Shown here: positions 1 to 7,341 of the stretch, one piece after another
How the letters are laid out: each line of letters begins with the position of its first letter
Position numbering within the stretch: position 1 is the stretch's first letter
From: Actinomycetota bacterium
GTDB lineage: Bacteria > Actinomycetota > Actinomycetes > Actinomycetales > Microbacteriaceae
Assembly (NCBI GenBank): GCA_009699665.1
Contig: WLNS01000036.1
Coordinates: 1 to 12,125 of the forward strand
Direction: 5' to 3'
DNA length: 12,125 bases
The notes under the pieces: model-generated
The model's database searches: none
Told to the model about the DNA's origin: nothing
Seen by the model: the letters and a program-made list of their open reading frames with translations, nothing else
Program-made: the position numbers and the translations under genes

Positions 1-563
1 ATGGTCGTGCCGTTGATGTGCGCTTTGTCGATCAGCGCATCTTCGGGTCGATGGCGGTTGACGAGCTCGTTGAGGGCATCGGCGGACTCGTGCCCGCGCA
101 GGCCGCGCACATCGCGGCAGATCCTCTCGAAGACGTGTTTGATGACGACGCTTTTGTGGTGGCGCTTCGCAAACGCCGCACGGGCATCAAGCGCGCGCTG
201 CTCGATCAGGGTCTCATTTCGGGGATTGGCAACATCTATGCCGACGAGTCGCTGTGGCGCGCTCGGCTGCACTACGACCGTGCCACGGATGCGATGACGG
301 CCGCGAAGGCGCGCGAGTTGCTCGCCCACGTGCGCGATGTCCTGGGGCAAGCGTTGGCCGAGGGCGGCACGAGCTTCGACGCTCAGTACGTCAATGTGAA
401 CGGCCAAGCCGGCTATTTCGAACACAGCCTGAACGCCTATGGTCGACAGGGTGAGGCCTGCTCGCGCTGCGGTGCCACGATGCGGCGAGAGTCGTTCATG
501 AATCGCGGCTCGCACTTTTGCCCGATTTGCCAGCGCATGCCGCGGCGACAGAAATCGCAGTAA
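1..563 (+). CDS. mutM: Formamidopyrimidine-DNA glycosylase (Fpg/MutM), C-terminal part, 5' end outside window
   Basis: This bifunctional DNA repair glycosylase/AP lyase removes oxidised purines such as 8-oxoguanine. Only the last 186 residues are visible, in the frame whose first full codon begins at base 3. The N-terminal catalytic Pro-Glu lies upstream, so activity cannot be judged. Visible family marks, in order, are the VRFVDQRIFGSM strand, the helix-two-turn-helix motif LLDQGLISGIGNIYADE that contacts DNA, and a C-terminal zinc finger of the form C-x2-C-x16-C-x2-C (CSRCG ... FCPICQ) with the conserved arginine-containing turn between the pairs. A short basic tail (PRRQKSQ) follows the finger. 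The stop is at 561-563, 35 bp before the IclR gene, so the two may share a transcript. It is a chromosomal housekeeping gene unrelated in function to what follows. Nei-type glycosylases share the fold, but the strand and finger details favour MutM. Confidence 0.93.
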   Translation, partial: GRAVDVRFVDQRIFGSMAVDELVEGIGGLVPAQAAHIAADPLEDVFDDDAFVVALRKRRTGIKRALLDQGLISGIGNIYADESLWRARLHYDRATDAMTAAKARELLAHVRDVLGQALAEGGTSFDAQYVNVNGQAGYFEHSLNAYGRQGEACSRCGATMRRESFMNRGSHFCPICQRMPRRQKSQ

Positions 564-598
564 TCTGGGCACAGGTAGGTGGGCCAACGGAGGTGACC

Positions 599-1369
599 AT
601 GGCAGAGCCCCAGCACATTCGCGGGCCAAGCGTGACCTCGCGCGCGCTCTCTATTCTGGGGGCCTTCGAGGGCTCCAGCGGCAATCTCACTGTCGCGCGC
701 ATCGCCGCTCGGGCGAACCTCCCGCTGTCGACGACCTATCGCATGGTGCACGAGCTCGAGGAGTGGGGCGGGCTTCGCAAAGGCTCAGACGGAAAGTACC
801 AGGTCGGGTTTCGCATCTGGGAGCTGGGGCAAATGGCCGGTCGCCGCTTGCGTGACCGCGCTCATCCGTTCTTGCAGGATCTCTTTGACCTGACGCACGA
901 GAATGTGCACCTGGCGATTCGCGAGGGAACGCAAAGTCTGTACGTCGACAAGATATACAGCTCGCGAAAGATGCCCCAGGTCTCACGCATCGGCGGTCGC
1001 TTGCCCCTGCACGCCACTGCCGTGGGGCGTGTGTTGTTGGGGGCACAACCCGACTGGTTCGTCGATGCCTACCTGCAGCGCGAACTGGAAGCACCCACAA
1101 CGAAGACCGTGACCGATCCGCGCATTCTCACGCAGCTGATTGGCGATGTGCGCCGTGATGGATACTCGGTCACGATTGAGCAGATGCGCATGAACGCGCT
1201 CTCGGTGGCCATGCCGGTTGTCTTCAACGGGCAAACGGTGGCGGCACTGGGCCTGGTTTTTGAGGCGTTTCGCTATCGCGAGGTGCAACGCTTCATGCCG
1301 CAATTACGTGGCACGGTGGACCGCATTGAAGTTGCCATGGCGGGCCGGCCGGTGCACATCGGCGAATAG
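599..1369 (+). CDS. IclR-family transcriptional regulator
   Basis: A 256-residue protein of normal IclR length. Residues about 13-75 form the winged helix-turn-helix: SRALSILGAFEG, then TVARIAARANLPLSTTYRMVHELEEWG as the recognition region, then a wing ending KYQVGFRIWELG. The rest is the IclR effector-binding (GAF-like) domain, with the typical GRLPLHATAVGRVLL stretch, the RRDGYSVTIEQM stretch and AMPVVFNGQTVAALGLVF near the end. The start at 599 is chosen because an AGGTGA ribosome site (ACGGAGGTGACC) sits just upstream. The open frame continues back to 518, but that would overlap mutM. Regulators of this family usually control an adjacent catabolic operon in response to a small aromatic, acid or terpenoid-type ligand. 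The nine-gene operon downstream and the 17-bp palindrome between them make that the likely target. Whether it activates or represses cannot be read. Confidence 0.9.
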   Translation: MAEPQHIRGPSVTSRALSILGAFEGSSGNLTVARIAARANLPLSTTYRMVHELEEWGGLRKGSDGKYQVGFRIWELGQMAGRRLRDRAHPFLQDLFDLTHENVHLAIREGTQSLYVDKIYSSRKMPQVSRIGGRLPLHATAVGRVLLGAQPDWFVDAYLQRELEAPTTKTVTDPRILTQLIGDVRRDGYSVTIEQMRMNALSVAMPVVFNGQTVAALGLVFEAFRYREVQRFMPQLRGTVDRIEVAMAGRPVHIGE

Positions 1370-1402
1370 CCGAGTTTTCCCGGTTTTTTAGGCCAAAACG
1401 CG

Positions 1403-1419
1403 TTCTCACTGAGTGAGAA
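1403..1419. promoter_or_regulatory. Perfect 17-bp palindrome, candidate IclR operator
   Basis: TTCTCACT-G-AGTGAGAA is a perfect inverted repeat with 8-bp arms around one central base. It lies 33 bp after the iclR stop and 67 bp before the P450 start, in the only sizeable non-coding gap ahead of the operon. IclR-type proteins bind roughly 14-17 bp palindromes near the promoters they control, so the size and place fit. No -35/-10 pair can be assigned confidently in this gap, so activator and repressor geometry cannot be told apart. It is too short, and lacks a following T-run, to be read as a terminator. Confidence 0.6.
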
Positions 1420-1486
1420 GAATGTCTCGCAAACTTCGCGGGGCGGGAGCATGATGAAGTCAATCGTGTTCGAGGAGGAACCGCTC

Positions 1487-2734
1487 ATGGCACCTACCGC
1501 TACCGAGGCCAAGCCGTTTAGCAAGGATTATCACGGCTTCGAGCCCTTCAAACTGAACAATCCCTTTCCGTCGTACGCAGCTCTTCGCGAAGAAGCGCCC
1601 GTGATGTGGGACGACCGCATCAGCATGTTCGTTGTTTCTCGTTATGACGACGTCAAGGGTGTGTTTGACGATTGGCAGGGCTTCTCGTCGAAAGATGCCC
1701 AGTCGCCCATTCGCCCGTTGGGGGCGGAGGCCAAAAAGGTGCTCGCCGATGGCGAATTCACCACGTACTCCGGTCTCTCGGCCCGCATTCCGCCCGAGCA
1801 CACACGCATTCGTGCCGTGGCCACAAAGGCGTTCACGCCGAGACGTTACAAGGTGCTCGAGCCCTACATTCGCGAAAACGCTGACGCGCTCATCGACGCC
1901 ATGGTCGCTCAGGGCACCAACTCGGGTGACATTCTCACCGACCTAGCCTATGACCTCCCGACCATCACAATCTTTAAGCTCATCGGCGTACCCCACGACA
2001 TGATCGACCTGGTCAAGGTGTGGGCCGTATCGCGCGCAGCGCTCACGTGGGGTGACCTCACTGATGACGAACAGGTGCCGCACGCGCACAACATGGTGGC
2101 CTACTGGAATTTCTGCCAGAAGCTGGTTGCCGATGCGAAGGTAACGCCCGGAGACAACCTGGTCACCGACCTCGTCAACCTTCAGGCCGCCGGCGAAGAG
2201 ATTTCGGACCACGAGATCGCCTCGTTCCTCTACAGCCTCTTGTTCGCCGGACACGAGACCACGACCACGCTCATCTCCAACGCCGTGCGCCAGTTGCTGA
2301 TTCACCGCGAGGCATGGGAACAGATCTCGGCCGACCCGGCCAAGATTCCTGGTGCGGTCGAAGAAGTGCTGCGCACCGCGGGCAGCATTGTGGCGTGGCG
2401 TCGCACCGCAGAGAAAGACGGCGTCGTGGGCGGAGTCAACATTCCGAAGGGATCGAAACTTCTTCTCGTTCTTGGCTCTGCCAACCGCGACGGCAGCCAG
2501 TTTGTCGACCCCGACAAATTCGACATCGAGCGCGACAACGCTCGAAACCACATGTCGTTTGGTTTTGGCATTCACTACTGCATCGGCAACATGCTCGGAA
2601 AGCTTCAGACGCGCGTTGCTCTCGAAGAGCTCACCAAGAAGTTGCCCGGTCTGCGCATCACCGATGGCGCCGACATTGAGTTCGGCGACAACCTGTCGTT
2701 CCGCGTTCCCCTCGCCGTGCCCGTGACCTGGTAA
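1487..2734 (+). CDS. Cytochrome P450 (bacterial class I monooxygenase)
   Basis: A 415-residue soluble haem monooxygenase, the usual length for bacterial CYPs. Visible marks: the I-helix oxygen-binding motif AGHETT (residues about 254-259), the ExxR pair (E293 and R296) and the haem loop FGFGIHYCIG with the thiolate cysteine at residue 365, followed by the L-helix GKLQTRVALEEL. The start at 1487 is preferred because an AGGAGG site (CGAGGAGGAACC) lies 6-12 bases upstream. The in-frame ATG at 1451 would put that site inside the coding region. It probably inserts oxygen into the pathway's substrate using electrons from the ferredoxin and reductase encoded at 7342-8904. The overall look resembles terpenoid-alcohol hydroxylases such as linalool 8-monooxygenase, but CYP subfamily and substrate cannot be assigned by eye. 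It is the first gene of the operon, 74 bp before the next. Confidence 0.95.
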   Translation: MAPTATEAKPFSKDYHGFEPFKLNNPFPSYAALREEAPVMWDDRISMFVVSRYDDVKGVFDDWQGFSSKDAQSPIRPLGAEAKKVLADGEFTTYSGLSARIPPEHTRIRAVATKAFTPRRYKVLEPYIRENADALIDAMVAQGTNSGDILTDLAYDLPTITIFKLIGVPHDMIDLVKVWAVSRAALTWGDLTDDEQVPHAHNMVAYWNFCQKLVADAKVTPGDNLVTDLVNLQAAGEEISDHEIASFLYSLLFAGHETTTTLISNAVRQLLIHREAWEQISADPAKIPGAVEEVLRTAGSIVAWRRTAEKDGVVGGVNIPKGSKLLLVLGSANRDGSQFVDPDKFDIERDNARNHMSFGFGIHYCIGNMLGKLQTRVALEELTKKLPGLRITDGADIEFGDNLSFRVPLAVPVTW

Positions 2735-2808
2735 CCCATCGCCAGCACACGCGCCCCACTCCACCGACATAAAAGCCACCGATCAGAGTAGACAAGTAAA
2801 GGAAAGCA

Positions 2809-3885
2809 ATGTCGCTTTACACCTTCCCGTTTGACAGCGCCGAAAAGCCCGAGCACGATCGCCTCGGCGGCAAGTGCACGTCGCTGGCCATCATGACGAG
2901 TGCCGGCATGCCCGTGCCTCCCGGATTCGCGGTGACCACCAACGCGTTCGACGCCGTGATGAATCAGACCACGCTGCATGATCAGATTGCCGGCCACCTG
3001 AAGGGCCTCGACTACAACAGCCCCGATGAGATTGATCGTCAGGCAACGTTGATTCGCGAACTCATCCTCACGCAGGAGGTTCCCGACGCGGTGCGCGACG
3101 AGGTCGTTACCGCCTATCGCGAACTCATGAAGCTCTGTGGCGGCGAGGTTGCCGTGGCGGTGCGCTCGAGTGCCACTGCCGAAGACCTGCCGGATGCGTC
3201 ATTCGCCGGCCAGCAAGACACCTACCTCTGGATCGAGGGCGAGCACAACGTGATGGAGAAGATTCGCGAGTGCTGGGCGAGCCTCTACACGGCGCGCGCC
3301 ATCAGCTACCGCGAGGCCAACAAGATTGCCAGCGAGGGCCTTTCGATCTCGGTGGCCGTGCAAAAGATGGTCAACTCGCACGCGTCCGGTGTGGCGATGA
3401 CGATTGACCCCGCCAACGGCGACCGCACCAAGATTGTCATCGACTCCTCGTGGGGTCTGGGCGAAATGGTTGTCTCGGGCGAAGTGACCCCCGACAACTT
3501 TGTGGTCGACAAGGTCATGCTCGTTGTGGTCAACCGCATCATCAGCGACAAGCACGAAGAACTCGTGCCCACCGGTCGCGGCGGAATTGTGCGTCGCGAG
3601 GTTGATGCCGAGCGCCGCAACTCACCGAGCATGTCGGACGACCAAGTTATTGCCGTGGCCAAGCTGGCCAAGGCCGCCGAGAAGCACTATGGCTCGGTAC
3701 AAGATGTCGAATGGGCAATCGATGCTGATTTGCCCGATGGCAGCAACGTCCTTCTTCTGCAAAGCCGCCCCGAAACGGTGTGGTCGCAGAAGAAGGCTGA
3801 GGTCAAGGTGTCCTCGCCCGGTTCTGGAATCGAAGCCATTACCAAGTCGATGCTCGGTTCGATGAACCTGAGCAAAGACAAGTAA
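2809..3885 (+). CDS. PEP-synthase-like ATP-binding subunit (phenylphosphate synthase PpsB-like)
   Basis: This 358-residue protein consists only of the N-terminal ATP-grasp domain of the PEP synthase/pyruvate phosphate dikinase family. Marks in order: LGGKCTSLAIMTSAGMPVPPGF (residues about 19-40, nucleotide/phosphate loop), VAVRSSATAEDLPDASFAGQ (116-135, with R119), SGVAMTIDP (193-201), WGLGEMVVSGEVTPD (215-229) and the closing VQDVEWAID ... LLLQSRPETVW (298-325). It ends soon after, with no phosphohistidine domain and no PEP-binding barrel. Those modules are normally fused in a protein of about 800 residues. Here the histidine domain is encoded by the next gene 69 bp downstream. This two-gene arrangement matches phenylphosphate synthase, where the ~40-kDa subunit binds ATP and helps charge the ~70-kDa subunit. 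A ribosome site (AAAGGAAAG) precedes the ATG. The domain call is firm; the acceptor is unknown. Rifampin phosphotransferase has the same modules but as one chain. Confidence 0.9.
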   Translation: MSLYTFPFDSAEKPEHDRLGGKCTSLAIMTSAGMPVPPGFAVTTNAFDAVMNQTTLHDQIAGHLKGLDYNSPDEIDRQATLIRELILTQEVPDAVRDEVVTAYRELMKLCGGEVAVAVRSSATAEDLPDASFAGQQDTYLWIEGEHNVMEKIRECWASLYTARAISYREANKIASEGLSISVAVQKMVNSHASGVAMTIDPANGDRTKIVIDSSWGLGEMVVSGEVTPDNFVVDKVMLVVVNRIISDKHEELVPTGRGGIVRREVDAERRNSPSMSDDQVIAVAKLAKAAEKHYGSVQDVEWAIDADLPDGSNVLLLQSRPETVWSQKKAEVKVSSPGSGIEAITKSMLGSMNLSKDK

Positions 3886-3894
3886 GAAACCGCA

Positions 3895-3919
3895 CACCCC
3901 ATCGCACCACCCCATCGCA
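3895..3919. repeat. 12-bp direct repeat, two copies
   Basis: CACCCCATCGCA occurs at 3895-3906 and again at 3908-3919, one base apart, in the 69-bp gap between the two phosphotransferase genes. The related string CCCATCGC also follows the P450 stop near 2735. The C/A-rich, G-poor leader could be unstructured RNA before the ribosome site. No function is evident, and a slippage duplication is the simplest explanation. Confidence 0.5.
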
Positions 3920-3954
3920 ATATCCACCATTCACGAGAAGAGAAAGGCCGAGCA

Positions 3955-5775
3955 ATGTCGCCACGCGCCGCAAAGAGCTTTCCGTCTCCCTACGACACCA
4001 AGACCCCCAAGGGTGCCGAGGGATGGCAGGGGCTCTACCCCTACAACCTGATTTTTCAGGAGAACCTGCGCAAGCAGGAAGAACAGAAGTTCTGGTTCTG
4101 TGACAGCCAGCACTGGCCCAACGTGTTCAAGCCCTTCGAGGTCATCGGCGTTGAATACGCCAGCCGTTGCCTCGGTGCCTACAACACGCGCCACTACATC
4201 ATTCCCCCCGCCAACGGCATCGACTTCCGTATCCATCTTGGATACAACTACTTCAGCCCTGTGGCTGTAGCGCCGGAGCTCATTGGCGATCGCGTTCCTC
4301 ACTTCATGGAGCGTGCGGGACACTACTTTCAGAACTGGGGCGAACTGCTCGAGAACTGGAAGAAAGATGTGCTCAAGAACATCGAAGAGATCAAGGCGAT
4401 CAATTTCGAGAAGCTGCCCGAGATGGTCGCACTCGAAGACATCAAGAGCGGCAAGGGAAAAGACCCCTCGGTTCAGCTCTTTGACGACTACGACCGTCTG
4501 ATCAGCCTCTGCTACAAGAACTGGGAGCGTCACTTCGAGTTCCTCAACTTGGGTTACGTGGCTTACCTCGACTTCTTTGGTTTCTGCAAGGAAGCATTCC
4601 CCGGCATTCCCGACCTCGCCATCGCCAAGATGGTTATGGGTGTGGACTCGGTTCTGTTCCGTCCCGACGACGAGCTCAAGGCTCTCGCCGAGAAGGCTGT
4701 GAAGCTCGACCTCACCGCTCACTTCGTTGTGGGCAAGAGCGCCGCGCAGATCCTCGAAGCACTCAAGGGCGACTCCAAGGGTGCCGAGTGGATCAAGGCC
4801 TGGGAGGGCGCACAGGACCCGTGGTTCAACTACACCTCGGGTAACGGTTTCTATGGAACCGACGAGTACTGGTGCGACAACCTCGACCTGCCCATGGGCT
4901 ACACGGTTGACTACGTTGCCCGTGCCGCCAAGGGCGAGCGTCTGCACCGCCCGAAGGACGAGCTCCACGTGGAGCGCGACCGCATCGTAAGCGAGTACGC
5001 CGACGCTCTCGATGGAGAAGCCAAGGAAACCTTCAACGGCAAGTTGGGCCTCGCACGCGCGGTCTACCCCTACGTTGAAGACCACAACTTCTACATCGAG
5101 CACTGGACCATGGGCGTCTTCTGGCGCAAGGTTCGTCAGCTCGGTCAGTTGCTGGCAGACGAGGGATTCTGGGGCAACGCCACAGACATCCTCTACCTGT
5201 CGCGTGACGAGGTTCGCCCCGTTCTGTTCGACTACGCAAACGGATGGGCTGTCGGCACGCCGGCAATCGGCCCCTCGTACTGGCCCAAGGAGATCGAACG
5301 TCGCACCAAGATCATTGCCGCACTCGAGACGCAGCGCCCCGCGCCCGCGTTCAACGAGCCGCCGGCAGAGATCAACGAGCCCTTCACCGTCATGCTCTGG
5401 GGAATCACCACAGAGCAGGTTCAGCAGTGGCTGGGCGCCGACGAGTCTGGCAAGGGCGGACTCAAGGGTATGGCCGCATCGGGGGGTGTTGTCGAGGGTA
5501 TTGCCCGCGTCATCACGAGCCCCGACCAGCTGGGCGAACTGAAGCAGGGCGAGATTCTCGTCGCTCCGGTTACCAACCCGAGCTGGGGTCCTGTGTTCGG
5601 CAAGATCAGCGCTACGGTGACCGACATCGGCGGCATGATGAGCCACGCGGCCATCGTGTGCCGTGAGTACGGTCTGCCGGCAGTTACCGGAACCGGTAAG
5701 GCCTCGACCACCATCAAGACGGGCATGAAGCTCCGTGTTGACGGCAACCAGGGCACCGTCGAGATCCTCAAGTAG
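3955..5775 (+). CDS. Phosphohistidine-domain phosphotransferase subunit (phenylphosphate synthase PpsA-like)
   Basis: A 606-residue protein. Its C-terminal ~120 residues are the swivelling phosphohistidine domain of PEP-utilising enzymes: GMAASGGVVEGIARVITSP, then GEILVAPVTNPSWGPVF, then the catalytic segment TDIGGMMSHAAIVCREYGLP with the phosphorylatable histidine at residue 564, then the closing LRVDGNQGTVEI. The roughly 490 residues before it lack the PEP/pyruvate TIM-barrel. They are rich in aromatic residues (for example LGYNYFSPVAV, YVEDHNFYIEHW) and probably hold the acceptor site. Length, the position of the histidine close to the C terminus, and the adjacent separate ATP-binding subunit all match phenylphosphate synthase protein 1 of Thauera, which moves a phosphoryl group from ATP via histidine to phenol. 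By inference this pair phosphorylates an organic hydroxyl compound, releasing AMP and phosphate. Codons are strongly biased to AAG/CTC/ATC/GAG, suggesting high expression. An AGAGAAAGG-like ribosome site precedes the start. No third (PpsC-like) subunit is present in the window. Confidence 0.88.
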   Translation: MSPRAAKSFPSPYDTKTPKGAEGWQGLYPYNLIFQENLRKQEEQKFWFCDSQHWPNVFKPFEVIGVEYASRCLGAYNTRHYIIPPANGIDFRIHLGYNYFSPVAVAPELIGDRVPHFMERAGHYFQNWGELLENWKKDVLKNIEEIKAINFEKLPEMVALEDIKSGKGKDPSVQLFDDYDRLISLCYKNWERHFEFLNLGYVAYLDFFGFCKEAFPGIPDLAIAKMVMGVDSVLFRPDDELKALAEKAVKLDLTAHFVVGKSAAQILEALKGDSKGAEWIKAWEGAQDPWFNYTSGNGFYGTDEYWCDNLDLPMGYTVDYVARAAKGERLHRPKDELHVERDRIVSEYADALDGEAKETFNGKLGLARAVYPYVEDHNFYIEHWTMGVFWRKVRQLGQLLADEGFWGNATDILYLSRDEVRPVLFDYANGWAVGTPAIGPSYWPKEIERRTKIIAALETQRPAPAFNEPPAEINEPFTVMLWGITTEQVQQWLGADESGKGGLKGMAASGGVVEGIARVITSPDQLGELKQGEILVAPVTNPSWGPVFGKISATVTDIGGMMSHAAIVCREYGLPAVTGTGKASTTIKTGMKLRVDGNQGTVEILK

Positions 5776-5793
5776 GACCTCACCGCTAAAAAT

Positions 5794-6507
5794 ATGAAGA
5801 CCGTATCCCGCTCCTCAATCAATCATCTCGGACGCGACGTGAGCCACCTGATACCGGCTTACGATGATGTTCCCGGAATGATCACGATGGGGGAGCGGGA
5901 TACGCTCATTTGGCAGCTCGCCACGCCTTATTTGCAGACCCGCGACAACGATGCCCACACGCTCTACTCCTATGGCATCGCACGTCAGCTGCTGCGCCAC
6001 CTTCCTGACGCAGATGAGCACATTGTGCTTCCGGCTATTATCTGTCATGACACCGGCTGGTCGACCGTTGACGAGTACGACGCCTTTCAGGCCATCGCTC
6101 CCGACCGCGACGGATCCTACGACTGGGCGGTCTTTCAGCACGAAAAAGAAGGCGCACGCATTGCGCGCGAAATTCTGTCCGAGGCGGGATTGCCGCCGGC
6201 CGATGTCGACGAGATCTGCGACATCATCGATGGCCATGACACACGCCTCACGGCTCTCAGCCTGAACGACAAGATTGTTAAAGACTCCGACAAGGTCTGG
6301 CGCGTCTCACCGCATGGCACCGACGTAGCTATGCCGCGCTTTGGGCTGACCCGCGAAGAGTCGTTGCGCATCAATGGCTTGCGCGCCTACGGCAACCTGT
6401 TCACCGACGAGGCGAAGAACATGTCGCTGGCGCTGATTGCGGTCGAGTGCATGGACATGAGCCCGCAGATGATGGAACTTCGCGAGAGCGGGCGCCTCAA
6501 TGACTGA
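5794..6507 (+). CDS. HD-domain metalloprotein 1 (phosphohydrolase or HD-type diiron oxygenase)
   Basis: A 237-residue HD-superfamily protein. The candidate metal ligands are H55, the signature H85-D86 (in ICHDTGW), H116 (in HEKEGARIAREIL), H148 (in DIIDGHDTR) and D164 or D166 (in KDSDKVWR). Four histidines and two aspartates is a two-metal HD set, shared by some phosphohydrolases and by HD-type mixed-valent diiron oxygenases (PhnZ, myo-inositol oxygenase families). It is paralogous to the protein at 8901-9563, with identical ligand spacing. The gene begins 18 bp after the phosphotransferase stop without a strong ribosome site, so translational coupling is likely. It overlaps the SDR start by 8 bp. 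The start at 5794 is the first ATG after the upstream stop; a slightly later start is possible. Next to a kinase, a phosphatase-like or phosphate-ester-directed role is the simplest inference, but no substrate can be named. Confidence 0.85.
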   Translation: MKTVSRSSINHLGRDVSHLIPAYDDVPGMITMGERDTLIWQLATPYLQTRDNDAHTLYSYGIARQLLRHLPDADEHIVLPAIICHDTGWSTVDEYDAFQAIAPDRDGSYDWAVFQHEKEGARIAREILSEAGLPPADVDEICDIIDGHDTRLTALSLNDKIVKDSDKVWRVSPHGTDVAMPRFGLTREESLRINGLRAYGNLFTDEAKNMSLALIAVECMDMSPQMMELRESGRLND

Positions 6508-7276
6508 CGCACCTCACGGCAACCCCACACAGTTTGCCGGCAAGACCGTGATTGTCACGGGTGCCGCCGGCGGACTGGGCCGGGCTTTTGCCGAAGGTTT
6601 TGCCGCACGCGGCGCCAACATTGTGGTGGCCGACATGAACGAGGCAGGTTCTGCCGAGACGGTCGCGATCATCGAGAAGGCGGGCGGCCACGCCATTGCG
6701 GTCGCGACGAATGTGACCGCCAAGCAATCGACCGACGCCCTCATGGATGCGGCCCTGGCCGCGTTCGGATCGATTGACGTGATCATCAACAACGCGGCCA
6801 TGTATGCCACTATCAAGCGCGCGCCGTTCTATGAGCTTGACCCCGACGAGTGGGACCGCGTGATGGCGGTTAACGTGAAGGGCGCGTGGCTGACGGCCGC
6901 CTCGGCTTTTCCCAAGATGACGCAGGCCACCGGGCGCATCATCAACATTGCCTCGGCCACTGTGTTTTCGGGATCGCCGATGTGGATGCACTACGTGGCA
7001 TCCAAGGGTGCCGTCATCGGCATGACCCGTGTGATGGCCCGCGAGGTGGGCAAGACCGGCGTGACCGTCAATGCAATAGCGCCCGGCTTCACCCTGACCG
7101 AGGCGAGCCTGAGCCTGATGGAAGACGCCGAGACCTATGGCGTCTCAAGCCGCGCTATTCCTCGGGCGAGCCAACCGCAAGACATGGTGGGCACCGCGAT
7201 GTTCTTGGCGTCGGAGGACGCTAGTTACATCACCGGACAGACCATCGTCGTCGACGGTGGAAAGCAATTTATCTAG
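6500..7276 (+). CDS. Short-chain dehydrogenase/reductase (classical SDR)
   Basis: A 258-residue NAD(P)-dependent oxidoreductase of classical SDR length. It has the cofactor motif TGAAGGLGRAFA (residues 20-31), NNAA (97-100), catalytic S152, and Y165-x3-K169 in HYVASKGA, with the normal 13-residue Ser-Tyr spacing. The PG motif (APGF, 194-197) and the closing ASYITGQTIVVDGG are also typical. An acidic residue (D45 in VVADMNE) after the second strand suggests NAD+ rather than NADP+, which suits oxidation. It likely oxidises the hydroxyl group made or exposed by the P450 and neighbours to an aldehyde or ketone, feeding the aldehyde dehydrogenase at the operon end. Its ATG lies inside the last codons of HD protein 1, so the two are probably translationally coupled. 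The exact substrate is unknown. Confidence 0.93.
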   Translation: MTDAPHGNPTQFAGKTVIVTGAAGGLGRAFAEGFAARGANIVVADMNEAGSAETVAIIEKAGGHAIAVATNVTAKQSTDALMDAALAAFGSIDVIINNAAMYATIKRAPFYELDPDEWDRVMAVNVKGAWLTAASAFPKMTQATGRIINIASATVFSGSPMWMHYVASKGAVIGMTRVMAREVGKTGVTVNAIAPGFTLTEASLSLMEDAETYGVSSRAIPRASQPQDMVGTAMFLASEDASYITGQTIVVDGGKQFI

Positions 7277-7341
7277 ACCGCGCCCGTGAGCGCTCAGCCT
7301 TCTGAGTTTTCTGAGACCCACAACGAAAGAAAAGAGTAGTC

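Noticed and set aside
1451..1486. An upstream in-frame ATG for the P450, adding 12 residues
   Set aside because: The AGGAGG ribosome site lies inside this stretch and is well placed for the ATG at 1487. The site before 1451 is poorer.
3931..5646. A 571-codon open frame on the - strand opposite the large phosphotransferase subunit
   Set aside because: The + strand frame has unmistakable family motifs and strong codon bias. The antisense opening results from GC-ending codons and the rarity of TTA, CTA and TCA codons in the + gene; its translation is low-complexity Val/Leu/Glu/Asp-rich and carries no recognisable domain.
2809..5775. Reading the two genes as a frameshifted single PEP synthase
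   Set aside because: Each has its own ribosome site and start, a 69-bp gap lies between them, both have complete domain ends, and the barrel domain is absent altogether rather than broken.
7293..7310. CTCAG-CCTT-CTGAG followed by TTTT between the SDR and ferredoxin genes, as a terminator or attenuator
   Set aside because: The stem is only 5 bp and the run of T is short. The ferredoxin has no visible promoter of its own, so termination here is unlikely.
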